Assembly: GCF_963678635.1 (NCBI RefSeq)
Contig: NC_087068.1
Location: 33,429,436-33,493,435 of the forward strand
Reading direction: 5' to 3'
Source: Symsagittifera roscoffensis
Lineage: Eukaryota > Xenacoelomorpha > Acoela > Convolutidae
DNA: 64,000 bases
This document shows positions 12,383 through 21,897 of this stretch, piece after piece (within the stretch, counting starts at the first letter, position 1; each line of letters begins with the position of its first letter). Made by a program: the position numbers and the translations under genes. The notes under the pieces were generated by a model that saw only the letters and a program-made list of their open reading frames with translations, made no database searches and had not been told where the DNA came from.

Positions 12383-12434
12383 TTGAGAAAAACTGGACTA
12401 ATAAGTCATTACTTATTAGTCCAGTTTTTCTCAA
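12383..12434. repeat. Perfect 24-bp hairpin, 4-nt loop
   Basis: The arms 12383-12406 and 12411-12434 are exact reverse complements around the loop CATT. The related repeat copy near 21170 has only one arm-like stretch, so the other arm was probably added here by a templated event. Confidence 0.9.
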
Positions 12435-12983
12435 ACTAAGTTAATTTTTATCAAGGAAGTGTCAGTCATAAATTACTCTAGAAGTTTGAAGAGAGTTTTT
12501 TCCTGTAATAAATTTTTTTAAACTTTGTTTGCATATTTCTCTGCTTCTGTTTTTTTCACTTGATAGTTTCAATCGGTCTTCCTGGTTTCTGCTTATAATG
12601 ACATTTTGGATTAGTTCAGTCAGTTGCGCAAAAGAGCAAAGTTTTGAAACTAATTCGACCTAAGTTTTTTTTATGATGGCAGCTCGAACTGTAGCAAAAG
12701 CTTAGTTGCATTTCTCGACTGTTTTCGGAAAAAGAATTTTTCATCTATTCCAAAAAAATGATTTTGAAATTTTTCTCGACTTGGTGATTCAATTATCTGT
12801 CTGATTGCCTGCAATTCTTGTTGATTGCACACATTAGAGGCTTCAGGTCAGTGGCTTGTTTCCAGTATGATTCCAGTAGCGAAGCTCTTGAAGAGCAATA
12901 GGGCTGGTTTGTGCTGCTCCTTCTTTAAGAACCCGCTGTCTGATGCTGGAGACAATGATGTTGTAGATAATTAGTGATTTTGG

Positions 12984-13021
12984 AGACCCGTATTAGCTCC
13001 TCACATAGTTAATACGGGTCT
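12984..13021. repeat. 12-bp inverted repeat
   Basis: AGACCCGTATTA (12984-12995) and TAATACGGGTCT (13010-13021) are exact reverse complements with a 14-nt spacer. Function unknown. Confidence 0.85.
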
Positions 13022-14721
13022 GAGTTTTCAGACTCTTCAATGTAGGGGAGATTGAGTGGGAGACAACAGATTGGAATGCTATGCTTGTGTCTTGATATAT
13101 GCGAAGACATCTATAATGATTAGGAGTTCAGCTAGGAGTTCGAATTAGCTGCAGCCAGTTGACATATGATGGTAGATGCGATATGTCAAGCATTACTTGT
13201 TTCGACAAATCGATGGTCAAGTACGATTGATTTGAACATTTCACATATCTTGACGTACAGCTACTAGATCATTTAGTAAGATAACAACTAGGACATCATT
13301 TGTTGAGAAGTGCTGTTACGAATTAGCTACTAGAGACAAGATATGACACTTTATAATGTATTTGGACGCGCGTAAGTCTGAACATTACAAATATAGCTCA
13401 ATTGTCACATAGCCTGGTCAAACATTTTTAATAACCTTTATCCAAATCAGAAACTACCCCTATCTCGATTGAAAAAGAGAAATTTGTCTATTCTACAGCA
13501 AATGGTACAATTGAAAGCTGACCAGCCGAGGCGATTGGTAAGAAAATAAACGTACCTGTCAAGTTTCCAAATTTTGATAATTTAAGTCGGTAAGCATTTT
13601 ACCTAGTTAGTTAAAAGTTTTTTTTTTACAATTACCTAGTATTCTCATTGATGACTGCTCTGGAATTCAATCTGATCCCGCAACAACTATATGTTAACTA
13701 GCAACTACATAAGGAACGTTTTCTTCATGTAGTAAACATACCAAACAGTAGTAAACATACCGAACCGCAATTTCCCTGTATCAATCGGCTTCTGACCAGT
13801 ATTAACGCCTCATTTAGTCAGATAACTGCAACAAAGGGAGCATATACGGAAAATATTGAGCCACAGCAAAAAGAGCATAACTTTTAACTGACGCTGAAAT
13901 TCTACTCGCCGAAAACTGAAGCCTAAAAATTGAAAAAGAAAAGGAAGCAGGCTCCGAGTTAGGCGTTGCAATAACTTTTCAGCGTCTTCAACACAGGGAA
14001 GATAGAGTGGGAGACAAAAGATTGGAAATCTACCAAGATTGAAGAAGGTTTATACAGATTTTATGTGAAGTGAGTAAGGTTCAGCGGTATTTATTTGTGT
14101 AAATAAATTGAGAATTGCGACCAATTTACCACGAAAAAAAACAAATTCTGCACACGGATCACACCTTCACAAAAAATCGAAAAGCGCCACCCTTTCAGTT
14201 CGTAATTTGCGATTTGCATGAAATCTGGCTGCTAAGTTTGTCTTTTGGTTGTTAAAGTTTGTCAGCACAGCCATGAGGTTAAGTGTCTGACTGCTGCAGT
14301 TGACTGCGCGAATCGCTATCTCAGAGTGCAACCCCTGATAATAATTTATGACACTACAACTGCGTTGAAACGAATGATAAAGACAAAACAACCGAAAAGC
14401 AAGTTAACATGATCCTCTGAAGACTTGTATTAAAAAGGAATAGAAAACTATAGCACAGAAAGCGATAGGGAAAACCTTGTTTGCTGAATGAAATAATCGT
14501 TCCGTGAAAATTCTTACTTATTAATGCTATGAGGATGAATTGACATAGCGTTGGGTTCCTTGTGTTTAGATATTTTGTCAAGAAGCTTATCGAACTATTA
14601 AATGAATTTTTTAAATTCGTACTTAAAGGGCGTACGCATTAGTTTGTTTTCATTCATTAGTTCTTTGAACTTCTTGAAGATCAATCTAAACGCAACAGTC
14701 TTGTCTTGTCTTGTTTCCCAT

Positions 14722-17700
14722 TTACGCCCTGGGGCCTTGGGTTCGGAGATCTTGGCATCCGTGTCGCGTCATATGCTTGGTCAGGTTGTTCGATGTGATA
14801 GGCGTACCGCAACCTGGGCACTTCACTCTAGGTCTGAGACCTGTGTATTTGTTGGTTGTGATTTCGTCGTTTTGTTGGTCACGATTTTTGCAGGTTTTGT
14901 AGTGGTTGGTGAGCTGGGCTTTTTCCGGAAAGGCTCGCTTGCATCCGGGGCACTCGAATATTTTTCCCGCCTGGCGGTGACCGCGTCTCTCGTGTGTTGC
15001 TCTGCCCGATTTGCTTTTGCAGGTTCTACCGCACCCCTCCACCCTGCATGTCAGTCCATCATCCTGTATCTGCTGCTTTCTATTTACCACCTCCTGTTTC
15101 CTACCATGTTCCGCTACTGCTTCCTCCCATTTCAGTAGGTATTGGTGCCTCATTCGTATGAATTTCTTCCATTTCATACGGTCGCTTGCTAGGTTTCCTG
15201 CATTGGTCCAGTCTTCCCCTGCCTCCTGAACCATTCTTTTCCAGTAGCTAATGAGGCCATTCCTCAGGTAGCCTGAGCTTGTCTGGGGTTCAGCCCAGTT
15301 CCCGAGTACAATTTTCTTGACGGAGCGGCAATCCGGCATTCGCAAAACATGCCCGAGTCTCTGGAGGGCTCGTATCTCTACTTTTGTTCTGATGCTTTCA
15401 ATTCCCAGATCCTTCCGTATTTGGAAGCTTTTGATTCCTTCATTTTGCATCCGTAGTAGCGCGCCCGCCTTGCCATTATTCCACACAAAACGGTAGCATC
15501 GATCTGCTATACTCTGTAGTTTGTCCGTGTCGGTTGCTGACCATGATCTCACATTGGAGTCAAAAAGTAATGAGGCCTCGACGACTCCCTGGACAATCAG
15601 GGCTTTGGTGCGTTTTGACAATGTGGACTTCCACAACCATTTCTTGACTTTGAACCACGCTTGCGATCCTCGCTTAGTCCGCGCGTTACGGTCTTCGGTC
15701 TTGCCTATTAGGGTTCCCAGCATCTTTATCTTTCGCATCTCATGCGTTCCAAAAGCAGCGCTCTCCTCTTTTCCGTCGTGGCACCTTTCCTCGAACTCGT
15801 ACATAGCTTTCTTGACAGCCTCTTTACCTTGTACCAGTTCGTCAGTCCAACCTATAAGGGTAGAGTCATCGGCAAAGAGCGACTCCGATATTCTATATTC
15901 TTCCCGTGTACTACTCTTGATACCCTTATTTATGTCCGTAGGAGGGAGTTTGTTTCCTCGATTGCACAACCACACTAAACCGTAGTCGTGGTTGTTACTG
16001 GCTGCTAGTTTTTTTCTCTCTTCAGCCGCTCTCTTCATGGCTTCTGAGTGGTAAACGTTGAACAATATCGGAGACGTGGCGCATCCCTCTCTTAGACCTC
16101 TTTGTGGAGTCCAGGGTTCACTAAGGCCTTCGCGTCCTTTTACTCGATATTGAGTTTGTTCATGTAGGCCTTTTAGTATCTTTAGTACAGAGTGCGGCAT
16201 CCTCAGATTCTCAAGGATCTTCCACAGTAGGACCCTGTTCACTCTAGGGTAGGCCTTCGTTATGTCCAGTAGCACCGCGCCTGGCCTTCTAGCTTGCCCC
16301 TCGCTTGTTTCTCCCAACACTCTACGAGTTTCTTCGTTTATGCGAGTAATGACCTGAGTCGCGTCGGCCGTTGACCTCCCTTTCCTAAAGCCATTCTGGT
16401 TCTCTTCCATAACCTCAATTTTTTCTGCCCAGACTCTGAGTCTGGAAGCAAAAACTCGCGCTATGGTCCGACTTTCTAGTGGCAGTAAACATACCCCTCG
16501 GTAATTATTGAGGTCGTTCCTCGTGCCCTTCTTATGCAGGGGTATAAGCCATCCTTCTTTCGTTTCTTCCGGCCATAGTTCGGGGTCCATATTGAGAACG
16601 TCAATAATGCACTTGTAGACAAGGTCCTTTACCCCGTCCGATACAACTTTCAGAGCTGCCATCCTCACACCATCATTACCCGGAGTACTGTCCTTTATCA
16701 GGTCTAGTTCTCGTTCCATTTCTCTCTCGGTTATTGGCGCCTCAAGAGCGGTAGCTGCTTCCAAGTTAACCGAAACGTTCTTTGGTGCGGTCATTGAGGC
16801 CGTTGACGCTATTTCTTGTTCCGTTCTTTCAAAACGGTCTTTGGAAACCACCATGAAATGTTGCCTGAATTCTTCCGGGCTAAAGAACTCTTCCTGTATG
16901 ATGTTGTTCTCTTTCACCCCTATCCTTTTCAGGGTCTGGTACATTTTCCTGGTGTTTCCTTGGCACTCGGCGTCCTTTGCCTCCCCTATGATTTGTAACC
17001 ACCAGGCCTCTTCCCAGCTTTCTTTTGCTGTTTTGAAAGCTTTCCTAACCTCCCCCCGTGCTTCCGTTGCTGTCCGGGTTTCGTTAGGGCACTGAGAGCC
17101 TTTTATTCTGGATGTCAAGTCAGAGATTTTCTTTTGGAAGCCTTTTATCTCTTCTTCGTGGTTATTTAGCCATGGGTTCAGAGTGCTCTTCTTTTTAACC
17201 CCGCATGCGTGTTTACCCTCTTCGGCGATTATTTGTATCATCTGTTGCCAGTTGATGTTTGACCCCAGGTCAGATGTCCGCTTGTCAATTGCTTTTCGAT
17301 ACTCGTTTTGGACTTTTTCGTTCCTTAGGTTTTCCCAGTTCACCGGAGGGTTCTTTGGGGATTTTGGCCATCGTCTCACCGGTTTACGGTTGATAGTCAT
17401 GCATTTTGGCAGATGATCCGTCAAACTGCCGTTGTCGTTCCTCGTCCCGACCTTACTGACCATCCGGCTTCTGTCCTCTTGTCGGATACAGAACCCGTCT
17501 ATTTCATGCCATGTTCCGGTATTCGGATTTTTCCATGTTCCTCTTTTGTCCTGCCTGAAATAGGAATTTACCCAACACATGTTGTTTGCGTGGCACCAGT
17601 TGGTGAGATCATTTCCGGCAGCGTTTGTTCGTCCTTTTCCGTAAGGCCCTATCGCTTGGTCGACCGTTCTGTTGTCGTTGTTGCCGACTGACGCGTTGAA

Positions 17701-18708
17701 ATCCCCTCCGACAACGGGAGTTATCCCTTTCCTGGTTTTGACCATACTCGACAGTTCCTCATGGTATTCTTCGAACTCCTTTGGGTCCGTGTTCCATAAC
17801 GGTTGGTATATGGCCACGAGTTTCAGGTTGTTCACCTTTACTGAGCAGCATCGATTTCCATATTCTCTAACGTATCCCTGCTCTCTCCAGTCGGTGGCCC
17901 AACCGTCTCCCAGTATGATGCCGCTTCGCTTCCCATGGACTAGCACGCCATAGAGGTCCTTGGTTTTGATCCACTTTATACGAGGCTCTTCCTCCTTTAG
18001 TTCGGATAGCAAGACTATCTCCGCTTGGCTTTTCGATATGTATCGAAGAATTTCAGTGAATCTATTCCTCTTCGGGAAACTCACTCTAGCTCGCTGCATC
18101 TTCCAGGTCCAAACGGTAGTGTTTCTGTGCTTTCCTAAAAACGCAGCTCTCCATTTGGCGTCACGTTTCACCTGCCTTCTTTTTCGTCTGGCGACCCGCT
18201 CACGTTTCCTCCGTACCTTCCGTTCGTATCCTCTGGTTTCGGAGGTGAAAGGACCGGGTTCACAGCACTTGCTTTTGAACGTTTTGCTCCATCGTCCACT
18301 ATCCCCTAGTTCCGTGCAGTTCCAATGTGTCCAGCCCTGACAGCCGTTACATTTAACACTCCAGTCCCTTCTCGTCAGGTTTTTTGTGCATACCGTGCAC
18401 CGCCAGGGTCTGCCCGGGCCCGGGTTCACCTCCACGTCGAACCTCAGGCTCATAGCAACGAGGCTTGACCGATGCCTATCTCCATTTATCGCCTTTGTTA
18501 TCCAGTTGTGGTCGGCTACCCCGCAACCGGTTGCATAGGAGGGTATCCGCCCGACAGTGCAGCCTAGGCTACAAACACCGCCGGGCCCCATCCCCCCCCC
18601 CGTTTGGCTCGACTTTTGCTCCCCCTCCATCGCTGGTGGGTTCCGCGCTTCTTTCCGCTTGCCGGAATTGAGCCATTGAAGAAGCAACAGTCCTACCACT
18701 ATGCCCAT
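14722..18708 (-). CDS. Non-LTR polyprotein: 2A motif, PHD-like finger, APE endonuclease, RT, zinc fingers
   Basis: 1328 aa. Order: a hydrophobic start (residues 1-12, signal-like); a 2A-type motif DVEVNPGP at 91-98; a Cys/His-rich PHD-like finger at about 103-148; APE endonuclease at about 205-450, with a catalytic Glu in LLSELKEEE, GGDFNAS, the THEIDGF-type motif WHEIDGF and the final LTDHLPK; RT at about 700-950, with LNNYRGVCLL, QNGFRKGRSTADA, LLDITKAYPRV, RGLREGCATSP and the catalytic FADDS near 928; and three C-terminal C2H2 or CCHC-like fingers at about 1218-1240, 1248-1272 and 1295-1316. It nicks target DNA and copies its RNA there (target-primed reverse transcription). All visible catalytic residues are present. 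The start ATG is the first in frame and gives the hydrophobic segment; Met86, just before the 2A motif, is an alternative. Confidence 0.88.
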   Translation of the reverse strand: MGIVVGLLLLQWLNSGKRKEARNPPAMEGEQKSSQTGGGMGPGGVCSLGCTVGRIPSYATGCGVADHNWITKAINGDRHRSSLVAMSLRFDVEVNPGPGRPWRCTVCTKNLTRRDWSVKCNGCQGWTHWNCTELGDSGRWSKTFKSKCCEPGPFTSETRGYERKVRRKRERVARRKRRQVKRDAKWRAAFLGKHRNTTVWTWKMQRARVSFPKRNRFTEILRYISKSQAEIVLLSELKEEEPRIKWIKTKDLYGVLVHGKRSGIILGDGWATDWREQGYVREYGNRCCSVKVNNLKLVAIYQPLWNTDPKEFEEYHEELSSMVKTRKGITPVVGGDFNASVGNNDNRTVDQAIGPYGKGRTNAAGNDLTNWCHANNMCWVNSYFRQDKRGTWKNPNTGTWHEIDGFCIRQEDRSRMVSKVGTRNDNGSLTDHLPKCMTINRKPVRRWPKSPKNPPVNWENLRNEKVQNEYRKAIDKRTSDLGSNINWQQMIQIIAEEGKHACGVKKKSTLNPWLNNHEEEIKGFQKKISDLTSRIKGSQCPNETRTATEARGEVRKAFKTAKESWEEAWWLQIIGEAKDAECQGNTRKMYQTLKRIGVKENNIIQEEFFSPEEFRQHFMVVSKDRFERTEQEIASTASMTAPKNVSVNLEAATALEAPITEREMERELDLIKDSTPGNDGVRMAALKVVSDGVKDLVYKCIIDVLNMDPELWPEETKEGWLIPLHKKGTRNDLNNYRGVCLLPLESRTIARVFASRLRVWAEKIEVMEENQNGFRKGRSTADATQVITRINEETRRVLGETSEGQARRPGAVLLDITKAYPRVNRVLLWKILENLRMPHSVLKILKGLHEQTQYRVKGREGLSEPWTPQRGLREGCATSPILFNVYHSEAMKRAAEERKKLAASNNHDYGLVWLCNRGNKLPPTDINKGIKSSTREEYRISESLFADDSTLIGWTDELVQGKEAVKKAMYEFEERCHDGKEESAAFGTHEMRKIKMLGTLIGKTEDRNARTKRGSQAWFKVKKWLWKSTLSKRTKALIVQGVVEASLLFDSNVRSWSATDTDKLQSIADRCYRFVWNNGKAGALLRMQNEGIKSFQIRKDLGIESIRTKVEIRALQRLGHVLRMPDCRSVKKIVLGNWAEPQTSSGYLRNGLISYWKRMVQEAGEDWTNAGNLASDRMKWKKFIRMRHQYLLKWEEAVAEHGRKQEVVNRKQQIQDDGLTCRVEGCGRTCKSKSGRATHERRGHRQAGKIFECPGCKRAFPEKAQLTNHYKTCKNRDQQNDEITTNKYTGLRPRVKCPGCGTPITSNNLTKHMTRHGCQDLRTQGPRA
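18415..18438 (-). other. 2A-type ribosome recoding motif
   Basis: The sequence encodes DVEVNPGP (residues 91-98 of the non-LTR ORF), matching the D(V/I)ExNPGP core at which ribosomes skip the Gly-Pro bond and release the upstream peptide. The usual Gly before Asp is Phe here, which may lower efficiency. Such motifs are established in N-terminal parts of some APE-type non-LTR elements. If active, it frees a 97-residue leader with a signal-like start from the replication protein. Confidence 0.75.
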
Positions 18709-19672
18709 GTATCCTCCAAGTAATTTTATGTAAGTTTTTTCATGGAACGCATAATTCTATCAGCAAACAGGGTTATCGATACGTTTATTCACGGAAAGAA
18801 CCTTTTTCAGAAAACACGGTTTTAGGTTTTAGGTAATAAGTAACTTTTATCATAATTCGAAACTATGGAAGTTGTGCTAATAAAACTTTCGTTTCTCGCA
18901 GGCAAGTTCCAAGCTATTAATAAAGCGTTTTTTTTTTCACAATCAAGCTAAAGCGTCGAGCCAGCGCGGCTATTTTTAGCTCATTGCTTGCACAGGATGT
19001 GCAGTTAGTCATCGTTAATAGTGCTTTGTTGTCTTCCTACAGTAAGTAGAAAATATGGAGATTTGAGATAATTAAATAGTGCTTCCAATTATTTGCTGTG
19101 TTTTTGATAGATTCCGTATTTCAAAATAACACCGGGAAATCAAAGAATACATCCGACACTAACTTGCCATCGCTCTTAGGTTTCAGAGATCCCGGATTGC
19201 ACATAAACACTAGTTTTGTTGGGAAAACAACTTATTAGTTCCTTTACTGAGTAACCCAGCTGCAGTGCTCTTTGTTTTTCCATTGATTACACTTGCAAAG
19301 CTAGTGAATTAGTTCGAACCTTCTTCTTTCTCCAATCTTAGTCGCAAATTTTGATGCCACTTTTGGGGGCATTTTTAAAGCTTTTTCATAGCATGTGCTT
19401 TGATATTCGAATAGTAATAAGTCAACACAGTTGATACTTTTTTTAATTTATCAAATGAACCGAAAAAAGTGACTTGTTTCTAACTCATTATATCTAACAA
19501 TTTTTTGAAATGCAAAGTTAGTGTGGATGCCTTCAGTTTGTTATATTCCAAATTATTACTTGAAAAATTGAGTCTGTTTTTATTTGGTGCCATGTTTGCT
19601 GAATCGCATTGAAAATTTATTAGCATACATTGCTGCTTTATTCGTGACTAGCGCTTGTCGGTTGTTAAGCTT

Positions 19673-19751
19673 GCGTGGCTGAGGGGATAGTGAGTGAGAC
19701 TCAAAATCTCTTGATTGCAGTAGGTCGCAGATTCGAATCGTATTTGTTGCA
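19673..19751 (+). pseudogene. tRNA-Leu(CAA)-like pseudogene
   Basis: GCGTGGCTGAGGGGA resembles a tRNA-Leu 5' end and D-arm. An anticodon stem-loop GAGA-CTCAAAA-TCTC gives anticodon CAA. A long variable arm follows, and the T-loop region has GATTCGAATC. The acceptor and T stems do not pair well and the 3' end is lost, so it is a pseudogene or the tRNA-like head of a SINE. Confidence 0.45.
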
Positions 19752-20629
19752 GAGTTTTTGCTAATTTCTACTTATTTCTGCTTTTTCTTAGTTCACGTGA
19801 TAGAGCTGCTTTTTGGTCATGTTCTCGCAAGTCATGTCCATTGTTTTTAGCGCCCTAATTTCATCTCTTTTTGCTACCTTTCTCCAGTATCGTACTGTGA
19901 TCGGTACGTTTTTGTTAGATTAGCGCGTCGGCAAACGATGGGCGCTAAGAATTACCCGAAGAATAACATCTATTCATAGATATGTTTATGACACTGTTGA
20001 TAGTCTGATCGTAGTTTTCTATTATTTCGTTCCACTTGCATCTCATCTTATTAATTCTGGATATTCCATTATCTTTAAATTATCCCTCAGGTTGTAGTTC
20101 TTCCTCCCTATACATGGCTTTCGCAATTTTTTTGTTGCCTGAAGTTTCTATTCATTTTGAACTAGCTCAAGAAATGTTGTTTTCTAGCAGTCAAAATTTT
20201 GTTCATAATAGTTTTACTTTGAAATCCTCAGGTATTTTGATCTCAGTGTCTTATTGGATGCTTTTGTGTAACTTGTACCTCGCACGATTTCTTTTTTTCT
20301 GTTTTCTGAATGGGAGTCTTTTCTTGAAACCCGATAGTAGGTGGATGAGTTTCCGCATCATTTTTGGTTTCCATTTAACCTGTTCTGGGTTTCCACTCTC
20401 TGAATGTATTCTGGGTTTCCACCTTCTGAAACAAGTTAAGAAGTTCATCACAACAATTACGCTAAGTTATGTCAAATTTGTCTGCTGTGTGACCTGTATG
20501 CTTACACTGTTGTCTACTTAGTGGCCGCACACCAAAGAAAGTTTTCTCGGGTGCTGGAATAAATCAAAGGCTGAGCTTAGCTTATGCAATTTTGCTACCC
20601 AAGGGTTACGAAGCTAAAAGAGTCATAAA

Positions 20630-20765
20630 AGGTCATAAAGAAGACACGTCATAAATTAATCAGATTCGAGATACGGAAACAGTCGTACGCATAAATTTAA
20701 ACTAAAAACTTATTTCATTTTGATCTCGATTTTGATTGGGTTATGACGTGTCTACTTTATGACCT
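20630..20765. repeat. Imperfect foldback, 25-bp outer arms
   Basis: The arms 20630-20654 and 20741-20765 are reverse complements with one mismatch, and the inner parts (AATCAGATTCGAGAT against its partner) also pair. GCCGCACAC and ACCGCACAC flank it at 20524 and 20780 in the same orientation. A MITE or hairpin RNA source is possible. Confidence 0.7.
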
Positions 20766-21474
20766 GTCTACTTTTTGACCGCACACCCTCCCCAAGTGTC
20801 TAATTTCACCACTGAGTCCTAGTTATAGTCATTACCTCGAAGTGGAGTTCATCCGTGAGTATCTACATGTCAAAATGAGAATGTTCATCGATTAAGAGTA
20901 AGGAACGTAGTGAACACTCTTACATAGGTCTCAATGATTTTTTGTTTTATTTTTAGGAAAAATTCTAAAATTTGTTCACGCTCAATTTTAAATTTTTGCG
21001 GCTTGTCTTTTGATTTCTGTTGAAGTTTTTTCATTTCCTTTCTTAAAAGGAAGGCATGCTTCATTATCGTACAGTAAAAATGTAAAGGACACGAAAAGCA
21101 TGATCAAATTCTAATTTTGAAAATTGAGTTTAATTAGCAGATTTACCAGCGAAATGAAAATTTTACCTGTTGATTCAGTTTTCCAAAATGGGTTAATTTT
21201 ATCAAAAAGTGCCAATCATAAATTGTTCTAAAAATTCGAAGAGCTTTAAGGCCATCTTTTTTCCTCGAAATTTGAAAGTTGGGGAGTTTTTTTTCAAAAA
21301 ACAGGTCACTATTTTGTTCATTACGAGGCCAAACTGTGCTTTTTGTGCATTGTAAGCGGATTCCGCAACAAGGACGCTCCTTTTGTTCTTCTTTTGTTCT
21401 TTACTTTTCTTTGATCGTTCCGACTAAATTTTCACACGTTTAAAGACTTGTCTCTGGAATCCAGGAACATACAG

Positions 21475-21897
21475 TGTTCTGATTTCAAATAGAAACAGAA
21501 ACATGAATTATTTTATTGCGTTCACAAAATGTGACGCCGCCGCCACCACAAAAGAAATATGTTTTTATTCCCTTGCAAAAGGAAGGGAAATGCTATTGGA
21601 ATAATTCGTATAACGTTTTAAGCATTGAGAATTGAAACGACTATTCTCATTCAATGCGAATAATAACAATTCCTCTCGTTAAGTACGAGCATATGAAACT
21701 TTCTTCTCGTAAAATATGAATGTACGAATAGAGAATACGAAATTAAGAAGTAACTTCTCATTTGATCCCAAAAGTGGCGTGATTTCCCCATTTGAGTATA
21801 AATAGAAGATCAAAACTACGGGAATTCATTCCCAACAATATCTCTTCTAACACCGCAACCTCCCTCTCTAATATCCCAACAATAATAAGTTCCTCCC
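21475..21897 (+). repeat. 5' LTR, truncated
   Basis: Near-identical to 35255-35620 of the 3' LTR until it stops at CCCAACAAT. It contains a TATA box (TATAAATA at 21797-21804) within about 45 bp that the 3' LTR lacks. The remaining part of the LTR was lost with the nested insertion. Confidence 0.88.

Larger units (their letters stand above)
11290..14698 (+). other. SARS1 intron 2, left part
   Basis: No gene seen. Contents: a 22-bp tandem repeat (11780-11843), a SINE-like copy (11845-12240), a segment at about 12150-12490 that is a diverged copy of 20940-21240, a perfect long hairpin (12383-12434) and a 12-bp inverted repeat around 12984-13021. The rest is AT-rich sequence without recognisable signals. 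The intron as a whole is 24,746 bp (11290-36035). Confidence 0.5.
14699..18715 (-). mobile_element. APE-type non-LTR retrotransposon, one intact ORF
   Basis: Element on the minus strand inside SARS1 intron 2. Its single long ORF (14722-18708) is uninterrupted. The 3' end is marked by three copies of CAAGA (14699-14713), a short tandem tail of the kind used by CR1-like non-LTR elements instead of poly(A). Only 8 nt separate the stop codon from this tail. The exact 5' end and a target duplication could not be fixed by eye. The uninterrupted 1328-codon frame suggests recent insertion. Confidence 0.8.
18716..21040 (+). other. SARS1 intron 2, middle part
   Basis: No gene is supported. It holds a tRNA-Leu-like pseudogene (19673-19751), an imperfect foldback (20630-20765) and, from about 20940, the long intronic repeat that also occurs near 12150. 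A 161-codon plus-strand frame at 20036-20521 is hydrophobic and Ser/Phe/Leu-rich in the way AT-rich non-coding DNA often is, and it is not called. Confidence 0.45.

Noticed and set aside
14602-18671. Many plus-strand ORFs of 60-180 codons
   Set aside because: They are shadows of the intact minus-strand non-LTR ORF (14722-18708) and have no recognisable domains.
20036-20521. 161-codon hydrophobic plus-strand ORF in SARS1 intron 2
   Set aside because: Phe/Leu/Ser-rich composition of AT-rich DNA; no start context, no family.
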